A stretch of DNA of 64,000 bases from the NCBI GenBank assembly GCA_012934845.2, contig WNNJ02000395.1, forward strand, positions 177,997 through 241,996, given 5' to 3'. Position 1 is the first letter of the stretch. Each line of letters opens with the position of its first letter. A program made the position numbers and the translations under genes. The notes under the pieces are model-generated. The model saw only the letters and a program-made list of their open reading frames with translations, was not told the DNA's origin and did no database searches. Source of the DNA: Pomphorhynchus laevis. Taxonomy: Eukaryota > Acanthocephala > Palaeacanthocephala > Echinorhynchida > Pomphorhynchidae. This document shows, one piece after another, positions 1 through 9,689 of this stretch.

Positions 1-288
1 GAAGTGAAGACCTGGGATTAGAAGTGCATGTAGTAACATGATCAGTGGGTTGACAAAGGATATCAGAAACGACTGGGGTGGTTTGAGTGGACACGTTGGA
101 GGTTGATATGTTCTTATGGGAGAGGTCGCGTATGAGTTTGTTGGCACAAAAGCCGCATAGGAAGTATTCTTTAGACTTACTGTTGTCGCATGCAATTGTT
201 GTCCAGACGCTGCAGTCGTGTGTCGAGCACTGTACTTGTAGTTGAGCACAGTTATTATCGGTCGTAGCTGTCTCCCATTAACGTCCTT
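1..288 (-). CDS. Partial Cys-rich open frame, PHD-like zinc finger; LINE ORF1 or host exon
   Basis: The minus strand is open from about 288 to the window edge (over 90 codons) and codes for a hydrophilic, Cys-rich peptide. Its cysteines follow the order C-x4-C-x2-W-x4-C-x10-C-x2-C (around VQCSTHDCSVW ... FLCGFCANKL). That resembles the PHD-like fingers found in ORF1 of CR1-type LINEs and in chromatin proteins. No start codon is visible and the frame runs off the window, so it is partial. A Ser/Thr-rich tail follows the finger. I cannot decide between a LINE ORF1 and a host exon; the LINE reading is favoured because LINE debris is common here. Confidence 0.3.
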
Positions 289-679
289 GTGTTAAAACTG
301 TTAAATTTACTGGATTGATCTGGAACTGGATTGATCTGGAACTAGATTTATTGTATGTTTATTATTTCTCAAACTTTTTTAAGGTGCTTTATAAAACATC
401 TTTTTTAAGGTGTTTTAATCTTACGACTATATGTGCATAAATCAAAATGAAATGGAGCAGAACAGGGTATTAAGTAAAGCACACATCCGTGAGCTTTACT
501 TAATATGAAAGCCTTATCGTTTTAAAAGCAAGAGCCTTCTTAATACGTTTAACACGCTTAAGATTTAGAGTTTCAAATACGAATATAAAGTTGTATATAT
601 CTGATTTATTTGACCCTGGCGATCACATGATCGTTTGTAGACCCACTAAAAATTGATACATAGAGAATTTCATTAATAC
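289..679. other. AT-rich spacer, no gene seen
   Basis: No coding frame or RNA gene is supported. A short direct repeat (TGGATTGATCTGGAACT, twice near 312-345) and a repeated CTTTTTTAAGGTG motif near 375-410 are the only structure noticed. Confidence 0.5.
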
Positions 680-1018
680 TATAAATAAATTTCCTCAAAT
701 GGAGATACTTTTGTTCGTGGAATCATTTGATATCAGGGCGTCAGCACCACGAAATAAATTCAACAGTGAAATTGTCGCAAATGACAAAGTCACTGTTTCG
801 AGCTAGTTGGCTCTCATCAGTAGCTTGTACTCCCCACAACTGGATTGAAGTTGGGAGAAAAGCTATACGGTGATTTGAAACAACAAAGGCTCCTTGTTCC
901 CTTGCAAAGACTGGGGTTTGCAACTGCAAATATTTACCAGTCTGCATTAAGCGCTGGAGAACCAAGCGCGTTGTGCTACAAAGATACACACCAGTTGGCT
1001 ACTGGATAGTACAATGTA
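680..1018 (-). mobile_element. Hammerhead family 1 repeat, inverted copy
   Basis: This stretch is the reverse complement of the 1057-1425 unit and covers nearly all of it, from the ACTATCCAGTAG end near 1018 down to the TTTGAGGAAATTTAT end near 685. It contains one hammerhead fold (791-872). It meets the plus-strand copy in a perfect 31-nt palindrome at 999-1029, so the two copies are arranged head to head. It has no coding potential; open frames crossing it are incidental. Family identity is by internal comparison only. Confidence 0.65.
791..872 (-). ncRNA. Hammerhead ribozyme, family 1 copy a
   Basis: Read on the minus strand: stem III strand CACCGT, cleavage-site nucleotide A, a long stem I hairpin beginning TAGCTTTTCTCCCAAC, then the conserved core CTGATGA, a stem II GAGC/GCTC closing a CAACTA loop, GAAA, and the returning stem III strand. 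The order and core nucleotides match the hammerhead consensus with stem III open. The sister copies at 1050 and 1419 share the same fold. Whether this copy cleaves cannot be told from sequence. Confidence 0.7.
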
Positions 1019-1049
1019 CTATCCAGTAGTACCGTATAGCTTTTAAAAT

Positions 1050-1131
1050 CACCGTATAGCTTTTCTCCCAACTTCAATCCAGTTGTGGGGAGTACAAGCC
1101 ACTGATGAGAGCCAACTAGCTCGAAACGGTG
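1050..1131 (+). ncRNA. Hammerhead ribozyme, family 1 copy b
   Basis: Stem III is CACCGT (1050-1055) with ACGGTG (1126-1131), six perfect pairs. The cleavage triplet is GTA with predicted cut after 1056. Stem I is a hairpin from 1057 to 1101 with inner pairing TAGCTT/AAGCCA and outer pairing CTCCCA/TGGGGAG around an internal loop. The core CTGATGA is at 1102-1108, stem II GAGC/GCTC at 1109-1122, and GAAA at 1123-1126. All invariant positions of the hammerhead consensus are present. Confidence 0.85.
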
Positions 1132-1418
1132 ACTTCGTCATTTGCGACAATTTCACTGTTGAATTTATTTCGTGGCGCTGACGCCCTGATATCAAATGAT
1201 TCCACGGACAATAGTATTTCCATTTGAGGAAATTTATTGATAGTGATGCATAGCAGCAGTGCATCGTAGTGCTACATTGTACTATCCAGTAGCCAACTGG
1301 TCTGGATCTTTGTAGCACAACGCGCTTGGTTCTCCAGCGCTTAATGCAGACGGGTAAATATTTGCAGTTGCAAACCCCAGTCTTTGCAAGGGAACAAGGA
1401 GCCTTTGTTGTTTCAAAT

Positions 1419-1499
1419 CACCGTATAGCTTTTCTCCCAACTTCAATCCAGTTGTGGGAGTACAAGCTACTGATGAGAGCCAACTAGCTCGAAACGGTA
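1419..1499 (+). ncRNA. Hammerhead ribozyme, family 1 copy c
   Basis: Same fold as the copy at 1050. The inner part of stem I is fully paired (TAGCTT at 1426-1431 with AAGCTA at 1464-1469), followed by an asymmetric TT/TAC internal loop and an outer CTCCCA/TGGGAG helix, as expected for natural hammerheads that use stem I-loop II contacts. Core CTGATGA is at 1470-1476, stem II GAGC/GCTC at 1477-1490, GAAA at 1491-1494. The predicted cut follows 1425. Confidence 0.85.
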
Positions 1500-1563
1500 A
1501 CTTTGTCATTTGCGACAATTTCACTGTTGAATTTATTTCGTGGTGCTGACGCCCTGATATCAA

Positions 1564-2235
1564 TACTATAGTACTTGCATTAATAGTATTACATCAATCA
1601 CGAATAGTATAGCTTTACCATAAATTAGTGGATATTAAAAATATGAGAAGAATACGCTTATAGGATTGGAAGGAAGTATACGAATGTTGAAGGTAAACGT
1701 TCTAGAAAGATGCTTCAATAAAGTAAGATTAAAAACCCAAGTTTGACGAGTATTTGGACATATATAGAAGAATATGTCTTTATAGAATCCATATATTCGA
1801 GGGAAGAAAAATAGATATAAGCAGATCATTGAAAACAATTTTACATCGGTTTTCGGCAGAATGTTGAAAGCAAAAAACAGACTGAATTAGAGGATACAAA
1901 TAGAAATAAAGTAGCAAGCGACTGCGCAAAATAAGGTATTCCATAATTTTGAAAATGATTAGTAGATCAAAAATAGATCGTGATTATATCCGAAAAGATG
2001 AATATTGGGTCAATGTACTTCGAACTAATAACGCTTATATTATTTGGAATTAGTAATGATTTTAACTAAATCCGCAAAATGTAACAATAGTCTTTCATTC
2101 AATCTAATTTCAATTCAGCAGATGAGTCGAGTGATCGTTAGCCAACATTAAAAGAACGGAAACGTGAAACGTAGGTATTTTATCAGTAGCTGAGGTAGTA
2201 CTTAGTTGAGATAGTACTTAATCTACTGATTAAAA
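1564..2235. other. AT-rich spacer
   Basis: No gene is supported; open frames are short and low in complexity. The stretch 2170-2255 has weak inverted pairing (TATCAGTAG with CTACTGATT). Confidence 0.5.
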
Positions 2236-4120
2236 TCTCAGAGATTCCTACTCTGCTCGTCGCTGGTCTCATCTTAATCTACGACGTACCAAATGCAACT
2301 CCTTCTGGCAGCATAAACTCATCACTTCATTCGAATCTAAGTCTCTCTAAAATACTTTTAACTCAATGCTTCCTCGCTCCTCCACCTCGTCTTGCAACAT
2401 CAGTCACCATGATTATTCGTCATTTCTCTAGACCAAAGTATCCACGTTGCTCCCTTACACCCCGTCTCCATCCCATTCCACTCTTCTCCGCCTCGCCTTA
2501 TCCTCCTGGAACTCTTTCATCTTATTTTTGTCTCACCTGCTGAAGTCTCACCTGTCCTTATGTCCTTACCCAACAAAACCTCACCAGCCGATCTCCTGTC
2601 TACCCCCATACTTAAATCCATATGCTCATGATATTTCCTTTCCTCACTGCTTTATTTAACTCGTCCATCCGCAGATGTATTTTCCCTTTACACTGGAAAT
2701 CCGCCATCGCTCGTCCCCTCTTTAAGACACATTCGTACGACCTATCTCTTCCTTCTAGCTATCGCCCCGTTTCACTCTTCCCTAGTTTTTTAAGCTCTTA
2801 AAACGCATCATCTTAATACAGATCTACGTGTATATCTCTTCACCTAATCTATGACATTCTTTCCAACCCGCTTTTCGCTCTAATCACTCCACCGAAATTG
2901 CCTGAGTGAAAGTTTACAACGAACTACTTATGTCTAGTGACAAGGCTCTATATAGTGTTTTCGTATTTATCGACCTCTTCACCGCCTTCGACATCATCGA
3001 TAACTCCATCTTTATTTCTGGCCTTTGTGATGATTACGGATTTTCTTCCTGCTCCGTAGTATGGTTTGCCTCATATTTATCCGATCGGTTTCTCCTCGTA
3101 TGTTCTAATTCATCATCTTCCTCTCCCATCCCTTTTTTTTGCGGGGTCCCACAAAGTTCAGTCCTAGGGCCCCGCCTTTTCTGTCTACTGCAAGGTGATC
3201 ACTCTCCTTTTAGCAAACCATACTACTTTAAGATCATGCAATACGCCGATTACATACTCATCTATGATCATGCACCCGCCCATCGCATGCACGATATCGA
3301 CATTTCTGACTCCAACTGTATTTCTTCTATCTACAAAAGTCTCTCCCATCTTCATCTCGTTCTAAATCCCAACAAGTCCAAAATAGTGTGGATCATCCTC
3401 CCGTCAACCTAACATATCTCCTACCCCTGTATCATTTGCCTCATCAATAATTCCCATAGTCCATAATCTCAATTTCTTAAACCTCCATTTAGATGATCAT
3501 ATTTTCCTTAATCCTTGTATGTAAGAAGGTATGCTCGTCTAACTTAATTCACCGTAGCATCCGCCCCCTTATCGACTTCCGTTCTTGGATGTTTCTTCTT
3601 ACATTGCTTCTCTTCCCTAAAATCGATTACTACCTTAGTCTTTTTTGCCAATTCTCAAAAATCCGTCATCCTACCCCTTCAACTCATCACCAAACCCGCT
3701 GTTCCAGTGATCCTACGTCTCCGTATCTTTGACCACATATCCACACATCTTACCCACTTCGCCTGACCCACCATCCACATCTGCATCCATCTCAGCCTTC
3801 TTCTCGTCACTTTTCGTATCATCGCTATTGGCTCCCTATTGTCCATCGACCTTATTTTTTAGACAACACTCGCCCCACCTCTCTATCGTTGCGTTCCTGT
3901 CATTCCTTCGTACTCCATGTTCCCAATTAATCCAACAACTACGATCTCCGATCCTTCCCCGTCGAATCCCCCACTCGCCTGGAATGAGCTCCTTCTCTAC
4001 GTCCGCCGTTCACCCTCCTTTATAACATTCAAATACATCTTCCATTCCCGCCTTCTCGACATACGGCTTAGAATTTTGTTTCTTTTGTTGTGGTCATTTA
4101 AGCGTGCCCTGGCAAGCATT
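2236..4120 (+). mobile_element. Degenerate CR1/L2-like LINE (reverse transcriptase region)
   Basis: A LINE reverse transcriptase is readable in pieces across all three plus frames. It includes the FIDLFTAFDIID motif near 2970, GVPQSSVLGP near 3150, and a YADY in place of the catalytic YADD near 3245, then a C-terminal part ending near 4110. It is homologous to the copies at 5.8-7.1, 36.2-37.4 and 41.8-42.6 kb, which serve as internal references. Many frame changes and stops make it an old dead copy. The endonuclease part is not recognisable. Confidence 0.75.
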
Positions 4121-5832
4121 TGCCACGTAAAAATATACCCTTTTGACTTAATGTTGTTAGTAGCCTTTGGATGTCCGTGGAACTTTATCTGTTCTTGTCC
4201 ATTTGAACAGAATATATCTCTTTAATATGGTCGCATGAAAACCTTATGAAACTGCTTGAGCTGATAAGTGATTGATTGCTATTCGTAGTTTAGTTACGGA
4301 TTCGGTATATTTCCTTTAACTGCCATGTTATTCGCTAAGCGTTTTAGGAGAATTGACTCACACTTCCCAAGACAATCACTGGTTGACACTACGAAATAAC
4401 AAAACGAACAATCTATAAAGATTATGCGTTCATTTCGCGCGCTTGCGTTTTTCACGCTAGAAAATACTGAATTGGCATATGTGTGTTGTGATTATTTCTG
4501 TGTAAGCAGGATCTTCCAATATGTTCGATTTCTTCCATCTACTTGTTCTTTATGGTGCAAATATGTTTGATATCATTATAAATTAATGGAAGTGCTCGTG
4601 ATGACCGGTACTAAAGTTTTGATTTCTCCACCGGATTTTTGATACCAAGACCAAATATGGCAACTGGAAGTGAGAATATTTGTTCATACTCAATGTACTA
4701 ATTATGATTGGTTAATCGATGTATTCTTTATGCTTGGGTATAATAACAAATTCCGTACAAAAAAGAATTTACAAATAGAACCTTTTTAATGTTAATCTGC
4801 AATGTTTGAATGGTAGAAACGATTTTTTAACAATTTATTAAGTATGTAAGTTAATATTTTTGCAGTCTTGAGTTGTCGCAATGTGGAATATTCAAGCATA
4901 ATAACATTCCGTACAAAAAAAGGAAATTTCAGATAGAAGCTTTTTAATGTTAATCCGCAATGTTTAAATGGTAGAAACGATTCTCTAACAATTTATTGAG
5001 TATGTAAGTTATTACTATCGCAATGTGGAATATTCAGGATTGTCCATATAATATCTCTTTAGTGTTAACTAGATATAAGCTTTAAAAATTTTGCAGAACC
5101 AAGATTTAATAAATTAAATCAGCTAACTGAGTCTACGTATAAAAAATCGAAAAAAAACGTGAATTTGCAAATTTTATTTCAAAAAATTGATAATTATTTG
5201 ATAATAAAACGCAGGCATTGTATAATTTGAATTTTGTAAGTGGTACTGTATATGTGATGTATGTAAACGTCTAATACGTTTGTTAACCTATTATGGATCT
5301 TGCTTCAAAATGCCAAATTATTTTAAATTTTATAATTATTCAACTCTGAACTTATCATGACACCAAGTGTAAACTTCACATTTCAATGAAGTATATGACT
5401 GAAACAAAGGCTTGGCCACAAGCATATTGATTGATGAATATTAGCTTTTAAAATGTATATCGATATATTTTAAGTTACTGCTTAATTTTAAACATTTTAG
5501 AACTTATTGGATCTTCGAAATTAATGAATTTTTTCTATTATTATGAGTAATAACAAAGAAAGTTTATAAACACAAAGAAAAATACCAGAAAATCATTAAC
5601 CTATAACATTTAAGGGTTTCCATGTTTAAAAATTAGTTTAAGAGTTAAAGAAAAGCTCGAATCATTTTATGTCATCCGATAAAATATTTTATGTTGTCTA
5701 ATAAATCGAATAAATTACACATGAAATAAAAAGCGGAATTTTTAAATTTTTATCAATGATCTTCTAAAATGTAATAATAAAGGGATTTTTCTGAAATAAA
5801 AAGATTTTTACTAAACACTATTAAATTAAATA
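4121..5832. other. AT-rich spacer with one tandem duplication
   Basis: No coding or RNA gene is supported over this 1.7 kb. The one structured part is the duplicated block at 4742-5040. Short motifs recur but no terminal inverted repeats or ORFs were found. Confidence 0.5.
4742..5040. repeat. Tandem duplication of a ~155-bp AT-rich block
   Basis: Two adjacent copies share AACATTCCGTACAAAAAA, CTTTTTAATGTTAATC, GCAATGTT and GGTAGAAACGATT in the same order, then TATCGCAATGTGGAATATTCA. They differ by scattered substitutions and short indels. Function unknown. Confidence 0.65.
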
Positions 5833-7118
5833 ATGTTCTACAATTCTTCCTATCGTTGATAATCTCGTTTTCCTAGACTTCCATTCCGACAACCGACTTT
5901 CACTTGAACCGTTCGTTAGAGATAAAGTACGCTCATCTACCTTGATACTTCGCAACCTTGGTCAAATTCGTAGATTGATTTCTCTTCTTGTATGACTATC
6001 ATATCCTATATATTTTGCACAGGACTTGGCTACTGTCTTAGTATATTTCCCAACTCACCTAAATCCACTCTTCTTCACTCGATTCTTCTCCATCGCCTTC
6101 GTCATGATTATGGCTTCTCTTTACCAACTGTATCATGGTTTTCTTCATATTTATCAAACCGTACATTTCACGTCTATTCTAACTCTTCTCTCTCCCATCC
6201 TTCGTCCATTCCGTCCGGTGTTCCACAAGGCTCCGTATTAGGCCCTATACTTTTCTCTCTTCTTCTTGGTGATTTGTCTTCGATTTCTCATAAATTTAAC
6301 TTCCATGTTATGCAATATGCTGATGACATTCTCATCTATGCTCATGCACCTGTTTATCGTATTCACGATCTTAGTGTTTCCGCTTCGGACTGTCTTGTCT
6401 CAATTTCCAATCATCTTTCTTCCCTTCGCCTTTCTCTGAATCCTGATAAATCCAAAATTATGTGGATCCTACCTCGACGCCTCGGCTTCGAACCTCCCTC
6501 CGTATTATTAAATTCTACAATTCTTCCTATCGTTAACAATCTCGTTTTCCTAGACTTCCATTCCGACAACCGACTTTCACTTGAACCGTTCGTTAGAGAT
6601 AAAGTACGCTCATCGACCTTGATACTCCGCAACCTCCGTCAAGTTCGTAGATTGATCGATTTCCCTTCTTGTATGACTATCATATCATCTCTCCTTTTTT
6701 CTAGACTCGATTATTGTCTTAGTCTATTTTCCAACTCACCTAAATCCACTCTTCTTCCCCTACAACGCATCGTCAACGCAGCTGTCCGAATTCTCCTCCG
6801 TCTTCGTCGTTTTGATCATACATCCTACCATCTTGCTTCTCTCGATTTGCCTACAATTTATTGTCGTGTTCAAATTCGTCTTCTTATCGTTGCTTTCCGC
6901 CTTGTAACTTTTCATACCCCTTCATTTCTCAACCTTCCTTTTCTTGATAATTCTCGTCCTGTTTACTGTTCCTTGCGTTCCTGTAATTCCCTTCTTTTAC
7001 ATGTCCCAAACTACTCTACCTCCTTTGGACTCCGCTCCTTCCTGGTAGCTGCTCCTCACTCGTGGAATCATCTGCCCATTCATATACGCCAATCAACCTC
7101 AATGCCGTGTTCCCCGGT
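5833..7118 (+). mobile_element. CR1/L2-like LINE fragment with rearranged 5' end
   Basis: The open frame 5992-7143 codes for the C-terminal two thirds of a LINE reverse transcriptase. Motifs are GVPQGSVLGPILFSLLLGD near 6215-6270, the catalytic MQYADDILIYAHAP near 6308-6350, LNPDKSKIMWI near 6435-6470, then the thumb and C-terminal domain to HIRQSTS near 7100. Upstream, 5837-6075 is a duplicate of the later segment 6517-6760, so sequence from the thumb region precedes the palm region and supplies the first ~35 codons of the long frame. The 5' part of the protein and the endonuclease are missing. The element stops abruptly in a 15-bp minisatellite. It lacks the family 3' end seen at 36.2 and 41.8 kb. 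Confidence 0.8.
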
Positions 7119-7365
7119 ACCTAAATTACCGGAACCTAAATGACCGGGACCTTAATGACCGGGACCTTAATGACCGGGACCTTAATGACCGGGACCTTAA
7201 TGACCGGGACCTTAATGACCGGGACCTTAATGACCGGGACCTTAATGACCGGGACCTTAATGACCGGGACCTTAATGACCGGGACCTTAATGACCGGGAC
7301 CTTAATGACCGGGACCTTAATGACCGGGACTTAAATGACCGGGATCTAAATCACCAAGAGCTAAA
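7105..7365. repeat. 15-bp minisatellite, about 15 copies
   Basis: The unit CCTTAATGACCGGGA is repeated with near-perfect identity, with variant units (AAATTACCGGAAC, CTAAATCACCAAGAG) at both edges. The 15-bp period keeps one frame open and creates an apparent MTGTL repeat peptide that should not be taken as a gene. It starts exactly where the upstream LINE ends, suggesting the truncated LINE end was involved in its birth. Confidence 0.85.
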
Positions 7366-8035
7366 TGATTAAAATTAAAAATGCGTAGTTTGGGAAGCGA
7401 TTATTGAAAATAATAACAATGGATTAGCAATACCATATTATGACCATACTTATTATTAAAACCTGCGGTTGCCTAACATTTAATGATTGATTTTCAAAAA
7501 TGTTAAAAATTCACACACCGTTAAATGCGAAAATGATACAGAATTCTTCCTGACTATAATTTATGTCACAATGTCATTGTAAATTGTAGTGATGTGATTA
7601 TCGAGTTTTTATATGCTTATCGAGATTTTTTAAATAACGGAGGCTTTTATCACAAAATAGTTATCTAGAATTTAAGTAATCTATAATTAATAGGAGTTGA
7701 TGAACTTATTTACTTACTAAACTTTTTAATAAGTTGTTTAGTTGCTAATCAGCAACTGTAGTACTACGAATATTCAAATTAGAATTCTGATCCGTTTTAA
7801 TTGTAATGTGTTTCGTTAACGTTTAAAAAATTAAAAATACCTACGTTTCTTATGTCAATTGAAATATATAATTTAAGTTTCTGTTATTTTGTTCAATCAT
7901 TGTAATATGTATTCCAAAGCGCCACCACGAAAATGGTGAATTATTTGAGAATTATAAAAATTTTGTATTCTTTATCATTTCCAGAAAATGATAGCAGAGA
8001 ATAACTTTATCCTTTAACAACAATAAATTATTTAA
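7366..8035. other. AT-rich spacer
   Basis: No gene seen. A short block around 7960-8030 (TTTGTATTCTTTATC ... CCAGAAAATGATAGCAGAG) is repeated at 8220-8275, flanking the LINE tail at 8036-8215 and possibly marking a duplicated target. Confidence 0.5.
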
Positions 8036-8215
8036 AGTGGCTAATGCGTGCCAACTGCACGCTTACAAGGTCACGGACTAAAAGCAGCAAAGGACATACA
8101 GATAAATCAGTAGTTAAATTGTTTAAATGTGATCGGATTTGGCTTTTGAAACACGGCATTGAGGTTGATTGGCGTATATGAATGGGCAGATGATTCCACG
8201 AAAGAGGAGAACTTT
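8036..8215 (-). mobile_element. 3' end of a CR1/L2-like LINE
   Basis: The reverse complement continues the family beyond the point where the 5.8-7.1 kb copy breaks off: it shares CATATACGCCAATCAACC and AATGCCGTGTT with 7081-7115, then runs into a 3' tail with GTGCAGTTGGCACGCATT before CCACTTTAAATAA. The copies at 36.2 and 41.8 kb have a similar GCGTGC...GGCACGC hairpin near their 3' ends. The fragment is severely 5' truncated. Confidence 0.7.
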
Positions 8216-9094
8216 AAAGATTTTGTATTCTTTATCGTTTCCAGAAAATGATAGCAGAGAATAATTTTATCCTTTATGTTAGCATGCTTTTTGTTTTGAT
8301 AACAATTTAATAATTTTTAAAAGCATTTAACAAGTAAGTAATTTTAAATTATAAATAATTATAAATATTATCAATTAAAACTATAGTCAATCAATTTAAT
8401 TTATTAACAAAATGTGCATTGACGAAAGAGGACAATTACTTTTGGAATTCGAACAAAAACAAAGAACTTGACCACTGTTTTTGTATTGTTGAATCCATTG
8501 ATTAAAACAAGGCGAGTTTGACGCTCCGGGCATCTGATGCGGACTGAAAGTATGGGTCTATACAATAAAGTAATTTATTATCAAAATATGCAATGCCGAA
8601 CCAACAACAAGCATGTCACATGCTTCTTCCTTAAGCGGGGCTGATCATACTATGTATCCAAAGATCCAGACGTTGTTGCCTAATCGGAACGCTTCTGTAA
8701 TGAAATATCTTACTGATTGTATTGTGTTTTAGTTTTCCAAAACTCCTGACATGAAAACAGCCATAATGCAAAATGCCGATTTTATTTTAAATTAGGTAAC
8801 TGCAAATTGTTGTTTGAGCTGGTGTTGCTTGATAATAAACACCATTTATTCGATTGTGTATTTCCAATGTGTATTGTTACAAATTGGACATGATATTGTG
8901 AATAAATAGTTGTAATATGAATGTGTATAACATAAATTGTTGTGAATTCCGTAGATTTTTCACTAAAATTCTAAATTTTGATATATAAATTATATGCAAT
9001 TGAAAAATTAAATTTATATCTATTACGAATGTACAGTAACTTGGTTAGTTTTTTATTTAAAATACTTTAATTTAACTAAGATATCTTATAAATA
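8216..9094. other. AT-rich spacer
   Basis: No supported gene, RNA or element boundary. Confidence 0.45.
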
Positions 9095-9305
9095 AAGACA
9101 TATTGGCAAGGATGGGGTTCAACCTCAAAGTGGAAGGAAAGCGCTCGAGAGGAACACCAAAACAGCGTTGGATCGACAATATAAGCCGTTATTTAGCTGA
9201 CGTCGGTCTGCAACCGAGAGACGCCGCAGACCGCATGAAGTGGGAAAGGTATTCAAAAGTAGCGGACTTAGCCACCATAAGGGACAAACGCTGAATAAAA
9301 AGAAG
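9095..9305 (+). mobile_element. C-terminal tail of an RTE/CFDP2-like LINE
   Basis: A 63-codon frame contains the signature VEGKRSRGTPKQRWIDNI ... L..VGL ... DR.KWE, ending in IRDKR and a stop. This matches the C-terminal RWxDxI tail of RTE and related LINE reverse transcriptases, as also read at 52.4-52.6 kb. It is followed by an A/AAG-rich stretch (AATAAAAAGAAGAAG), compatible with a LINE 3' end. It belongs to a different subfamily from the 52-kb element. Strongly 5' truncated. Confidence 0.75.
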
Positions 9306-9354
9306 AAGATTACTATATAAGTTTAAAGAATTATGGTCATACTGTTTTAATTTG

Positions 9355-9560
9355 GAAAAGGAATTGAAGCCGAAACCTGATGGCATAGCAGTTCCTTCTG
9401 ATGACCTCTAATTCTTGTTCTGATACAACGTGTGTTATTTATTAGTCAATTCATAAAAATTGATTTTTATTTTAAATTTCAACTTTTTATTTTAACTTGA
9501 TATAAATTATATAAAATCTTATATAACAATTATTTATTATCTTTATTACCTTTATTATCT
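9355..9560 (+). mobile_element. Penelope-like element 3' tail
   Basis: Carries the family motif CCGAAACCTGATGGCATAGC, then CTGATGACCTCTAATTC, then TTATTTATTAGTCAATTC and the AT-rich tail ending AAATTATATAAAATCTTATA. The same ordered blocks recur at 11.75, 13.75, 28.5, 35.6, 36.1, 39.1 and 39.7 kb, and at 28.5 kb they directly follow Penelope-like coding sequence. Confidence 0.6.
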
Positions 9561-9689
9561 TTATCATTATTATCTTTTTTATTATCTTTTTTATTTATAT
9601 TTAGTATAATAACTTTAATTACCCTTATTTTCGGAAAAAATATGCATATATATGTTATAATAACTATAACGCATATCTAACAAAAATTA

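Larger units (their letters stand above)
1020..1563 (+). mobile_element. Retrozyme-like element, 369-nt unit between two direct hammerheads
   Basis: Two hammerheads in the same orientation (1050-1131 and 1419-1499) have predicted cleavage sites after 1056 and after 1425, giving a unit of exactly 369 nt. The second ribozyme is followed by about 60 nt of the next unit (to CTGATATCA near 1561), so the array is a bit over one unit plus ends. This layout, a noncoding body bounded by direct hammerheads, is what is known for animal and plant retrozymes, which yield small circular RNAs and spread with borrowed reverse transcriptase. No ORF in it is convincing. Left of the first ribozyme a partial repeat of ACCGTATAGCTTTT occurs at 1031-1044. 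Confidence 0.7.

Noticed and set aside
741-1563. Minus-strand frames of 82-93 codons across the hammerhead repeats
   Set aside because: They are antisense or shadow frames of a noncoding repeat that recur only because the repeat recurs.
7140-7334. Open frame of repeated MTGTL
   Set aside because: It is a by-product of the 15-bp minisatellite period; no start context or host gene features.
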